From: JBBQZL01 sp038207745 | GTDB lineage: Bacteria; Actinomycetota; Thermoleophilia; Solirubrobacterales; 70-9 | Direction of reading: 5' to 3' | NCBI GenBank assembly: GCA_038207745.1 | Contig: JBBQZL010000190.1 | Location: forward strand, 1 to 5,003 | DNA: 5,003 nucleotides | In this document: piece after piece, positions 1 through 5,003 of the stretch | Position numbering within the stretch: position 1 is the stretch's first letter | Layout: each line of letters begins with the position of its first letter | The notes under the pieces: generated by a model | Told to the model about the DNA's origin: nothing | The model's input: the letters and a program-made list of their open reading frames with translations, nothing else | Database searches by the model: none | Position numbers and translations under genes: made by a program

Positions 1-141
1 GCAGCTCAGCCGAAAGAACAGCAGCTCTTTCCGGTTGGCTTGACTTCTATAATTGGAAGCGACCTCACGGATCTCTGGCAAAGAGACCGCCCGGGGCTCG
101 ATTAGCCGAGCTCAACCGGAACAACGTGGTTGGTTCTTACA
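1..141 (+). mobile_element. Right end of an IS481-family insertion sequence (left part outside window)
   Basis: This is the terminal part of an insertion sequence whose body lies left of the window. The evidence is the transposase C-terminus encoded here on the + strand, and a plausible element tip at base 141. Read inward on the - strand, the tip begins TGTAAGAACC, and IS481-family terminal repeats typically start with TGT. Directly outside is ACTAGG (142-147), which fits the NCTAGN target sequence known for IS481 of Bordetella. The other terminal repeat and the second target copy are not in view, so the boundary is inferred. Whether the element is intact cannot be judged. Confidence 0.7.
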
Positions 142-146
142 ACTAG
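3..146 (+). CDS. IS481-type transposase, C-terminal 47 residues (5' truncated by window edge)
   Basis: Frame 3 is open from the left edge to a TAG at 144-146 and encodes 47 residues. They contain WLDFYNWKRPHGSL followed by KRPPGARL and NRNNVVGSYN. The pattern Y-N-x-x-R-P-H-x-x-L, then a proline-rich PPxxRL turn and a closing NNVxGxY, is the characteristic end of the integrase-core (rve) domain in IS481-family DDE transposases. IS3 relatives usually end differently, with a SPAEFE-like tail. The catalytic DDE residues should lie upstream, outside the window, so activity cannot be assessed. The last codons run through the probable element tip: the stop codon is made by the flanking CTAG rather than by the IS itself. 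The gene converges with the GT-C gene, sharing bases 144-145 of their stop codons. The family call is from pattern recognition, not a search. Confidence 0.8.
   Translation, partial: SSAERTAALSGWLDFYNWKRPHGSLAKRPPGARLAELNRNNVVGSYN
114..141 (-). repeat. Probable right terminal inverted repeat of the IS481-type element
   Basis: Read on the - strand from base 141 inward, this segment starts TGTAAGAACCAACCACG, with the TGT tip common in this family. It lies inside the transposase reading frame, covering the NRNNVVGSY codons. It also contains an imperfect inverted repeat (GAACAAC at 119-125 against GTTGGTTC at 129-136). That repeat could form a small hairpin in the transcript of the converging GT-C gene just past its stop, though no T-run follows. 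The inner limit of the repeat is arbitrary because the left-end partner is not visible. Confidence 0.5.
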
Positions 147-147
147 G
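142..147. repeat. Putative 6-bp target site (one copy of duplication) ACTAGG
   Basis: ACTAGG directly abuts the proposed IS tip and fits NCTAGN, the 6-bp site that IS481 of Bordetella pertussis duplicates on insertion (recalled literature). The partner copy would lie left of the window. The central CTAG forms TAG stop codons on both strands, one for the transposase (144-146, +) and one for the GT-C protein (145-143, -). Confidence 0.5.
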
Positions 148-2332
148 CGTCCTTGGCCTTGTTCTTGCCAAGTGTCCTACAGCCTGCTGGATCAAGCTTG
201 CCGTTCACCTTGTATACGTAGTCCGGCTGCGGGGTGATGTCGGGTTCGGCGACAACTTCCTCGAGGGCCGGGTCGCTCATGATCCAGGCTCTGATCGGGT
301 AGTTGAAGTCGGCCTGCGGCGAGTCCTGTGTGAAGCGGCTGACGACCACGTAGTCGTAGTTGCCCGCGTTGATGCGGTTGCGGAACTGCTCGCAGGTCGT
401 TGCAAGCCGGTAGGCGCCGATCTTTCCCGGTACACCGATGAAGTCGACGCGGTTGGAGCGGTCCGCCCCGTAGAAGCCGTATTGCGAGAAGAAGATCTCG
501 CCCGAGCCCGCGATCCCGACGTGCTGGTCGTGCTTGTCCCGCATGTAGTCGAAGGCGGCGACCGGCCCCCCGTCCTGGAGGAAGAGCGTGTTCCGGGTGT
601 AGGCGTGCTCGGAGAAATCCACCTGTTGCTGTCTCCCGACCAGGACGAGCAGGAGCACCATCACGCCAGCCCCCGCCAGCACCTTTCGGCGGCTGATCCG
701 CCTCAGCCCGTGGAGGTACCCAAGCGAGACCGGCACCCAGATCAGCGCTGCAACGAGCAGCAGCACGCCGCCGATGTAGGCCGGGTACCAATGCGGTGTG
801 GTCAGGACACTGATCCAGTAGACGACAGTGAGGAAGATCAGGGTTTTCCAAGCGCGTCCCTCGGGCATCCGCAGGGGCCTCGTGATCGGAAGCAGAACCA
901 TCCCGAGCACAACGCCCGGCATCAGGTACCTGGTGTTGGTGAAGAAGCCTCGTGGCTGGCCCTCGGGACCCGCCGCGGTTAGCGGCGTGAACAGGTAGAC
1001 GACCGCAGCGAGCAGCGCCCCCGCGGCAAGCACCCGGACGATCTTGTTGCTCGACTTGAAGATGATGTACACCGTTGCCGCGATCGCGCTGATCAGGATC
1101 AGCGGCCAGAAGGGACCGATCGCGTTGTGCAACTCAGGGAAGAACCACTTGCGGTAGATCGGCGGTTCGAGAAGGTAGTGGGTGACGCTGAACCTGGGAC
1201 GAGGGTCCAGCGGCATCTGGTCCGGCGTGGGCAGATTGAGCGGGCCGAACTTGAGCTGCGGTGCTGGGTTTCCACCGGAGGCGATCGCCGAGCGCACGTA
1301 CCAGTAGCCGCCGGTGACAGCCATCGAGATCGCCAGGACCCAGGTGCTGGTCCAGCGGCGCCCGCGACCGCTGAAGAGGATCACACCAAGCGCGATCGCG
1401 CCAACCGGCGCAAGCATCGTCAGCTTGACCGAGATCGCGATGCCGCCGGCCAGACCGGCGAGTGCGAGGGGTCCCTTGTCGAGCAGAGGGGCATTTGGAT
1501 CCGGCGCATCCGAGACCGCACCGCTGGTTGGGGCATGGCGCTGGTGCCCGTTGATCAGAAAGGCCGCAAAGGCGAGCAGGAACGCGAGCGCCATTATGTC
1601 GTTTCGGGCCTCACCGGCCTGCGTCTCGATCATGATCCCACCATCGAGGACGATTGCCGCGGCGACAAGCGTCGCCGGGCTGACCCGGTAGGGGCGCCCG
1701 ATGCACCACGCGGCGAGCATCGCGAAGGCGAGCCAGCCCATGTTGATGACCGGCGAGAGCCAGTCGCTCTGCATCACGGCCATCACTGCACCGTTGATCA
1801 ACTCGGAGGTCTGCGGGTAAAACCAGACGACCAGTCGCAGCGGGTCGGTGAAGTGAAGGCTTGTGATCGACGCGTCCTGGACAAAACGCGCCGAGAAGGG
1901 CATGTGGTACCAGGTTGTGTCCCCTCCAAACATCCCCTGATCCATGCTGAGCAGCGACGGGAACGACCACTCGGCGACGGTGAACGAGGCAACCGCGATT
2001 GCAATGATCAGCGCCCAAAGCCCCACCCGTGGCGCCGCCACCCCCTCGACACCGCGCGGCGCCCTCTTCCAGCCGACGAGAGCCGCAAGCAGACCGACGG
2101 CTATGCAGCCGACGATGACCCAGCCGAGCCGGAAGATCCCGACCGTGCCGAGGAACTCGAGCGCCACGATCATCAGGGAAACGGCAATCGTTATCTCTGA
2201 AAGGCGGGCGAGTGCTCCGGTGAACTCAGGGACGATCCACTGGCGGAGCCAGAAGCCGCCGAGGCCGAGGGCCGCGGCGATACCGATCAGCCCGAATGCA
2301 CCACCGATGTATGCGCCCAGCGACGGGGTCAC
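143..2332 (-). CDS. Polytopic membrane protein, probable GT-C-type glycosyltransferase
   Basis: A 729-residue protein with roughly 12-15 hydrophobic helices (for example near residues 5-30, 45-65, 69-88, 104-121, 243-260, 408-426, 468-484, 515-537 and 549-566) and a soluble C-terminal domain (about 567-729), probably outside the membrane. Features recalling GT-C sugar transferases are an acidic segment after the fourth helix (GDTTWYHMPFSARF, 137-150, a possible metal/catalytic loop), FYPQTSELINGAV (171-183), EARND (241-245), SVKLTMLAP (301-309), WYVRSAIASGGNPAP (344-358, like the RN..GNP motif of the group) and RYLMPG (468-473). Such enzymes move sugars from polyprenyl-phosphate donors onto envelope polymers or lipids; the substrate here is unknown. 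It starts at GTG 2330-2332, the only start codon before an in-frame upstream stop, with GGGAG seven bases ahead. It ends in TAG within the CTAG abutting the IS. An O-antigen-ligase-like or unclassified membrane protein remains possible. Confidence 0.75.
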   Translation of the reverse strand: MTPSLGAYIGGAFGLIGIAAALGLGGFWLRQWIVPEFTGALARLSEITIAVSLMIVALEFLGTVGIFRLGWVIVGCIAVGLLAALVGWKRAPRGVEGVAAPRVGLWALIIAIAVASFTVAEWSFPSLLSMDQGMFGGDTTWYHMPFSARFVQDASITSLHFTDPLRLVVWFYPQTSELINGAVMAVMQSDWLSPVINMGWLAFAMLAAWCIGRPYRVSPATLVAAAIVLDGGIMIETQAGEARNDIMALAFLLAFAAFLINGHQRHAPTSGAVSDAPDPNAPLLDKGPLALAGLAGGIAISVKLTMLAPVGAIALGVILFSGRGRRWTSTWVLAISMAVTGGYWYVRSAIASGGNPAPQLKFGPLNLPTPDQMPLDPRPRFSVTHYLLEPPIYRKWFFPELHNAIGPFWPLILISAIAATVYIIFKSSNKIVRVLAAGALLAAVVYLFTPLTAAGPEGQPRGFFTNTRYLMPGVVLGMVLLPITRPLRMPEGRAWKTLIFLTVVYWISVLTTPHWYPAYIGGVLLLVAALIWVPVSLGYLHGLRRISRRKVLAGAGVMVLLLVLVGRQQQVDFSEHAYTRNTLFLQDGGPVAAFDYMRDKHDQHVGIAGSGEIFFSQYGFYGADRSNRVDFIGVPGKIGAYRLATTCEQFRNRINAGNYDYVVVSRFTQDSPQADFNYPIRAWIMSDPALEEVVAEPDITPQPDYVYKVNGKLDPAGCRTLGKNKAKDA

Positions 2333-2339
2333 CGCCGGG

Positions 2340-2344
2340 CTCCC
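2340..2344 (-). promoter_or_regulatory. Ribosome binding site of the GT-C-like gene
   Basis: On the - strand GGGAG lies seven bases upstream of the GTG at 2332. An in-frame stop about 20 bases upstream (2351-2353) leaves no other start, so this site fixes the beginning of the gene. It is the only complete gene in the window with a well-spaced Shine-Dalgarno sequence at its chosen start. Confidence 0.65.
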
Positions 2345-2372
2345 GGAGGTTCAGGGGTATGCGTGTGCGCTG

Positions 2373-2401
2373 AATAGAAGCCTGCCGCCGGCGCCTGTGA
2401 T
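2373..2401 (-). promoter_or_regulatory. Candidate promoter for the GT-C-like gene
   Basis: On the - strand ATCACA (2401-2396, four of six matches to TTGACA) is followed after 17 bases by TCTATT (2378-2373, four of six matches to TATAAT). This would place the transcript start near 2366 and give a leader of about 33 bases including the GGGAG site. A separate promoter would make the gene independent of msrA upstream. Such partial matches can occur by chance. Confidence 0.3.
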
Positions 2402-2478
2402 CCGGGGATCCAGGCTGGGCATGCGGCTCCTAACGCAAGGAAGTCGCCAAACACCGGCGCAATGGTATTGAAACCCGG

Positions 2479-2501
2479 CCTGCCTACGGTCCCGGGGCAG
2501 G
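2479..2501 (-). terminator. Weak hairpin downstream of msrA, possible terminator
   Basis: A 6-bp inverted repeat (CCTGCC at 2479-2484, GGCAGG at 2496-2501) with an 11-base loop begins about 32 bases after the msrA stop. On the - strand it is followed by a short GGGTTTC stretch rather than a clear T-run, so termination is uncertain. The rest of the 2333-2532 gap holds only the promoter and ribosome binding site of the GT-C gene; I see no small gene or RNA there. Confidence 0.2.
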
Positions 2502-2532
2502 GGCGCCGCGGGCGGGACAACCGGTCAGGCGA

Positions 2533-3180
2533 TCATCCGGCAGGTATCCGGCAGGCGACTCCGGTGCCGGCCATCGAGCAGTAACCGTTCGGGACCTTGT
2601 GGAGGTACTGCTGGTGATACCCCTCGGCGTAGAAGAACTCGCCCGCGGGCTCCAGGTCGGATGTGACCTCACCGCGCCTGGCCTCGGAGAGTGACTGCGA
2701 ATAGGAGGCGGCCACCATTTCCGCGGTCGCCCGCTGCTCGTCATCCACGAAGTAGATGCCGGATCGGTACTGGGTTCCGATGTCGTTTCCCTGCCGCATC
2801 CCCTGTGTAGGGTCATGGGCCTCGAAGAAGGCCTTGAGCAGATCGGCGTATGAGATGAGCTTGGGATCAAAGGCGACCATGACGGCCTCGGTGTGACCGG
2901 TCCTGCCGGTGCATACCTCTTCATAGGTCGGGTTGGGAGTGATCCCGTTCATGTAGCCGACCGCCGTCGAGTGGACGCCGCCAAGCTTCCAGAAGACCCG
3001 CTCGGCGCCCCAGAAGCAGCCGAGCGCCAGATAGGCGACCTCGATGCCGTCCGGGAACGGGGGCTTCAGAGGGGTGCCGAGCACCTCATGGCGCGTCGGC
3101 ACCTCGTGGTTCGGAGCGTCTCGACCCGGGAGCGCCGTCTCCGCTGTCGGCATCTCTTTCCTGCCTCGTCCGAAAACCAT
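2533..3180 (-). CDS. msrA: Peptide methionine sulfoxide reductase MsrA
   Basis: A 215-residue cytosolic enzyme that reduces the S-form of methionine sulfoxide, free or in proteins, back to methionine, with thioredoxin as usual reductant. The catalytic motif GCFWGAER places the nucleophile at Cys55, with Phe56/Trp57 forming the methyl pocket. Tyr86, Glu98 (in GHTEAV) and Tyr138 (in GTQYRS) sit at constant offset from the E. coli catalytic residues. HQQYLHK and the C-terminal GYCSMAGTGVAC carry resolving cysteines Cys201 and Cys210, so this is the full three-cysteine type. Length matches the long E. coli form (212 aa), and the N-terminal ALPGR element is shared. The ATG at 3180 is chosen because the tail before ALPGR then has family length. 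An internal ATG at 3153 has a better ribosome site (AGGA, five bases away) and would give 206 residues with the domain intact. It is divergent from the ATP-grasp gene, and no msrB is nearby. Confidence 0.96.
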   Translation of the reverse strand: MVFGRGRKEMPTAETALPGRDAPNHEVPTRHEVLGTPLKPPFPDGIEVAYLALGCFWGAERVFWKLGGVHSTAVGYMNGITPNPTYEEVCTGRTGHTEAVMVAFDPKLISYADLLKAFFEAHDPTQGMRQGNDIGTQYRSGIYFVDDEQRATAEMVAASYSQSLSEARRGEVTSDLEPAGEFFYAEGYHQQYLHKVPNGYCSMAGTGVACRIPAG

Positions 3181-3186
3181 GGCTCC

Positions 3187-3214
3187 ATTGTCGCATCCCG
3201 GGTGCGCGGGTCGA
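3187..3214 (-). promoter_or_regulatory. Candidate msrA promoter giving a leaderless transcript
   Basis: On the - strand TCGACC (3214-3209, four of six to TTGACA) is followed after 16 bases by GACAAT (3192-3187, four of six to TATAAT). The ATG begins six bases after this hexamer, where transcription itself would start. The only Shine-Dalgarno-like match, GGAG, is two bases from the ATG, too close to work well. Both facts favour leaderless translation from 3180, but if 3153 is the true start the transcript would have a normal leader. Confidence 0.4.
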
Positions 3215-3299
3215 TGAGCGCAATCTCGATCTGCCCGGAGTCCAAACGCAGCGCCGGAGATTTGGCCATCGGTCGGGAGAAAACCGGTCTCAGGATGCC

Positions 3300-3305
3300 T
3301 AGCTT
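3300..3305 (+). promoter_or_regulatory. Candidate -10 element of the ATP-grasp gene, leaderless geometry
   Basis: TAGCTT fits the actinobacterial TANNNT -10 pattern and ends six bases before the ATG at 3312, so transcription would begin at or beside the start codon. No Shine-Dalgarno sequence lies in the preceding bases, and an in-frame TAG at 3300-3302 rules out a longer protein. A convincing -35 is not visible (GAGAAA at 3277-3282 matches only three of six). The shared 3181-3311 region also carries the divergent msrA promoter. Confidence 0.45.
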
Positions 3306-3311
3306 GTTCGA

Positions 3312-4739
3312 ATGCCGATCACCAGCAAGCAGACGCGTGGCGCAACTCCCGCCTCCCCCTACCCGGTCGGGGACCGCGTCTTCGACGAGGCGTTCTTCCC
3401 GGATGGGTCCGCCCGTCCTCCCTACGACCGGCTATTCGCCGATCTCGATGATGACTCGCTCGCATCGCTTCACGCCAACGTCCGGAGCGAGCTCGCCGAG
3501 CGAGGGGTCAACTTCGGTCCTCCCCACACAAGGGCACCGTTCGGCATCGACCCGATCCCGAGGTTGATCACCGAGAGCGAGTGGATTCCTCTCGAGGCGG
3601 GCATCGCCCAGCGGGCCAGGGCCCTGAATCATTTCCTCGAGGACATCTACAACGACCAGCGGATCATCGAGGCGGGCGCGATGCCGCGCCGGGTGATCGA
3701 CGAGGCGACCTTCTTCGAGCCCAGGATGATCGGCTCCCCAAACCCCGTTCGCGGGCAGATCTATGGCCCGGATGTGGTGCGGGACTCAGATGGCGAACTG
3801 CTGATAATCGAGGACAATCTTCGAAGCCCATCGGGCCTCTCGTATGCCGGTGCAACGCGCGACGCAGTGCTGCAAAACCTCGACGTTGATCTCCTCTCCC
3901 CGAGGAGCATCGAGGGCGCGTTCAGTTCCCTCGCCGCATCGCTTCGGATGGCCGCGCCCGACTCAGGCGGGGATCCGAGCATCGCCCTGCTGACCGACGG
4001 CGCAATCAGCAGCGGCTGGTTCGAACACCGTGACCTCTCGAAGCGACTCGGGATAGCACTTGTCTCGGTTTCCGAGCTTCGGCTCGACAATGGCCGCGTC
4101 CATGCATCGATCGATGGCCGGGACCGTGAGATACAGGTTCTCTACAACCGCACCACCACACAACGCCTCACCGACGCCCAGGGACGGCTCAATCCGATCG
4201 GCGAGCTGCTTTCGGAACCGCTGGGGAGCGGCGCTGTCGCCTGTGTCAACTCCTTCGGGGCCGGCGTCGCCGAGGACAAGGCGGTCCACCGCTACGTCGA
4301 GGAGATGATCCGCTTCTACCTCTCCGAGGAACCGCTGATTCGATCGGCGCGGACACTCGATCTTGGCGATGAGAAGGAGTTCCGGGAGACGATCGAGCGC
4401 CTCGACGAGCTGGTCATCAAGCCACGATCGACCTTCGGTGGACGAGGCGTTGTGATCGGGCCCAAGGCACCGCGGGAGAGGCGACTTCAACTCTCAAACC
4501 TGGTCAGGAGGAATCCGGAGCGTTTCGTGGCACAGGAGACGGTGACGCTCTCCCGGCATCCAACCGTCTGTGCCGGAAAGCTTGCACCGCGACATGTCGA
4601 CCTGCGCCCCTACGTCTTCAGCACCGGCAACGTGGTCTCGGTCGCCCCCGGCGCGCTGACCCGTTTTGCCCGCCACGCTGGAGATCTGATCGTCAGCAGC
4701 GCCCGGGGAGGCGGCGCGAAGGACACCTGGATCGTCTGA
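3312..4739 (+). CDS. Circularly permuted ATP-grasp protein (COG2308 / DUF404-DUF407 type), predicted amide/peptide ligase
   Basis: A complete 475-residue soluble protein matching the family from end to end. Segments in order: FDEAFFPDGSARPPY (24-38); PLEAGIAQRARALNHFLEDI (93-112); EDNLRSPSGLSY (167-178); CVNSFGAGVAEDKAVHRYVE (311-330) with IRFYLSEEP; ELVIKPRSTFGGRGVVIGP (366-384), the glycine-rich ATP loop with a lysine; APRHVDLRPYVF (425-436); and the terminal SSARGGGAKDTWIV, the family's usual ending. ATP-grasp enzymes join a carboxylate to an amine through an acyl-phosphate. This permuted group is predicted by comparative genomics to make peptide-like or amide bonds, but its substrate is unknown. 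The ATG at 3312 is the only start after an in-frame TAG at 3300, and it lacks a ribosome binding site. The loop at 280-285 (RTTTQR) appears to lack acidic residues I recall in relatives. The usual alpha-E partner gene does not follow within the window. Confidence 0.92.
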   Translation: MPITSKQTRGATPASPYPVGDRVFDEAFFPDGSARPPYDRLFADLDDDSLASLHANVRSELAERGVNFGPPHTRAPFGIDPIPRLITESEWIPLEAGIAQRARALNHFLEDIYNDQRIIEAGAMPRRVIDEATFFEPRMIGSPNPVRGQIYGPDVVRDSDGELLIIEDNLRSPSGLSYAGATRDAVLQNLDVDLLSPRSIEGAFSSLAASLRMAAPDSGGDPSIALLTDGAISSGWFEHRDLSKRLGIALVSVSELRLDNGRVHASIDGRDREIQVLYNRTTTQRLTDAQGRLNPIGELLSEPLGSGAVACVNSFGAGVAEDKAVHRYVEEMIRFYLSEEPLIRSARTLDLGDEKEFRETIERLDELVIKPRSTFGGRGVVIGPKAPRERRLQLSNLVRRNPERFVAQETVTLSRHPTVCAGKLAPRHVDLRPYVFSTGNVVSVAPGALTRFARHAGDLIVSSARGGGAKDTWIV

Positions 4740-4755
4740 GCCGGCAGCGGCGGGG

Positions 4756-4786
4756 TTGTGAAAAGCCGCGGAGATGTCGATAACTT
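4756..4786 (+). promoter_or_regulatory. Candidate promoter of the right-edge membrane protein gene
   Basis: TTGTGA (4756-4761, four of six to TTGACA) is followed after 17 bases by GATAAC (4779-4784). The overlapping TAACTT (4781-4786) fits TANNNT and ends seven bases before the GTG at 4794, so the transcript would start at the GTG. A short GC-rich inverted repeat (GCGGC 4747-4751, GCCGC 4765-4769) overlaps the -35. It could be a weak end signal for the ATP-grasp transcript but has no T-run. Confidence 0.45.
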
Positions 4787-4793
4787 AGGCGAA

Positions 4794-5003
4794 GTGAGAC
4801 GATCCATCGAACAAGAAGAGAAGACCAAACATGTGATGGCATTGAGCGCCGCCGCCATGTATGGCGGCGCGGCATCCGTCGTCCTGATCGAGAGCCTCAC
4901 CCCGTCGGAACCCAACCCCGCCCAATGGACCGGCATTGCAGCTCTTGGCATCGCTGCTCTCCTGCTCGCGTTCGGGTCGCGGCTCCCGCCCCGGGCAATC
5001 GCG
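4794..5003 (+). CDS. N-terminus of an unidentified membrane protein (3' truncated by window edge)
   Basis: An open frame of 70 codons runs from GTG 4794 to the right edge with no stop. It begins VRRSIEQEEKTKHVMALSAA, a short charged cytoplasmic head. Two hydrophobic stretches follow, about residues 15-33 and 46-62, separated by a short polar loop (LTPSEPNPAQW) and ending in a basic proline-rich turn (SRLPPRA). This looks like the start of a multi-helix membrane domain. In related high-GC actinobacteria similar N-termini precede GGDEF (diguanylate cyclase) or other signalling domains, but this is memory-based and the informative part is off the window. Other possible starts in the same frame are GTG 4758, GTG 4833 and ATG 4836. 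GTG 4794 is preferred for its spacing from the -10-like TAACTT, with AGG as a weak ribosome site. It follows the ATP-grasp gene by 54 bases on the same strand. Confidence 0.6.
   Translation, partial: MRRSIEQEEKTKHVMALSAAAMYGGAASVVLIESLTPSEPNPAQWTGIAALGIAALLLAFGSRLPPRAIA

Noticed and set aside
12..31. Inverted repeat GAAAGA...TCTTTC near the left edge
   Set aside because: A 6-bp stem inside the transposase coding frame with an 8-base loop and no T-run; most likely chance.
48..53. Perfect TATAAT, with TTGACT just upstream, looking like a promoter
   Set aside because: The two hexamers are only two bases apart, no -35 lies at proper distance, and the bases are simply the Tyr-Asn codons of the conserved transposase YN motif.
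53..982. 309-codon open frame on the + strand
   Set aside because: It is antisense to the GT-C gene, starts with TTG, and its Arg/Asp/Val/His-rich product is typical of a high-GC shadow; the real + strand gene at the left edge is the transposase tail in another frame.
1127..2200. 357-codon open frame on the + strand
   Set aside because: It lies fully antisense to the GT-C gene, with a low-complexity charged product (many Arg, Asp, His) and no recognisable domain; the opposite strand encodes clear membrane helices.
2329..2520. 63-codon frame on the - strand between msrA and the GT-C gene, overlapping the GT-C start as GTGA
   Set aside because: The overlap would suit translational coupling, but it needs a TTG start without a ribosome binding site, the product is a Pro/Ala/Gly-rich sequence with no domain, and it spans the probable promoter of the GT-C gene.
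2533..3153. Shorter msrA from the internal ATG with an AGGA site
   Set aside because: Not excluded, but the longer form gives the N-terminal length seen in E. coli MsrA before ALPGR and has a promoter-like hexamer at leaderless spacing, so 3180 was preferred.
2893..3567. 224-codon open frame on the + strand across the msrA/ATP-grasp divergent region
   Set aside because: It overlaps the conserved coding of both msrA (antisense) and the ATP-grasp gene (other frame); the product is Ser/Arg-rich without motifs.
3963..4490. 175-codon open frame on the - strand
   Set aside because: Antisense to the well-conserved core of the ATP-grasp gene; no recognisable motifs and explained by high-GC codon bias.

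Overview
The base composition (high G+C by eye), long antisense shadow ORFs, GTG starts and apparent leaderless starts suggest a high-GC actinobacterium. The flavour of the right-edge membrane protein and of MsrA hints at Thermoleophilia (Solirubrobacterales-like), but that placement is inference from memory. The window holds three complete genes, two genes cut by the edges, and the right end of an insertion sequence.

Layout, left to right. (1) Bases 1-146, + strand: the last 47 codons of an IS481-type DDE transposase. The probable right tip of the element is at base 141, followed by ACTAGG, which fits the NCTAGN target known for IS481. (2) Bases 143-2332, - strand: a 729-residue polytopic membrane protein of GT-C glycosyltransferase type with a C-terminal extracytoplasmic domain. 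It converges with the transposase, and both genes end on the same CTAG palindrome. (3) Bases 2333-2532: a 200-bp gap with a possible promoter and a ribosome binding site for the membrane protein, plus a weak hairpin after msrA. (4) Bases 2533-3180, - strand: msrA, a complete peptide methionine sulfoxide reductase A with all key residues. (5) Bases 3181-3311: a 131-bp divergent promoter region. (6) Bases 3312-4739, + strand: a complete circularly permuted ATP-grasp protein (COG2308 type). (7) Bases 4740-4793: a short gap with a promoter-like sequence. (8) From 4794 to the right edge, + strand: the N-terminus of a membrane protein, probably a leaderless GTG start.

The genes do not form an obvious pathway. 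MsrA repairs oxidised methionine, the ATP-grasp protein is a predicted peptide/amide ligase, and the GT-C protein probably works on the cell envelope. The divergent msrA/ATP-grasp pair may share regulation. The most notable observations are the IS boundary, whose target site supplies or preserves the stop codons of two converging genes; the repeated leaderless-start geometry at three genes; and an ATP-grasp ligase without its usual alpha-E/transglutaminase partners next to it. I see no CRISPR array, tRNA, rRNA, riboswitch or clearly new multi-gene system here.
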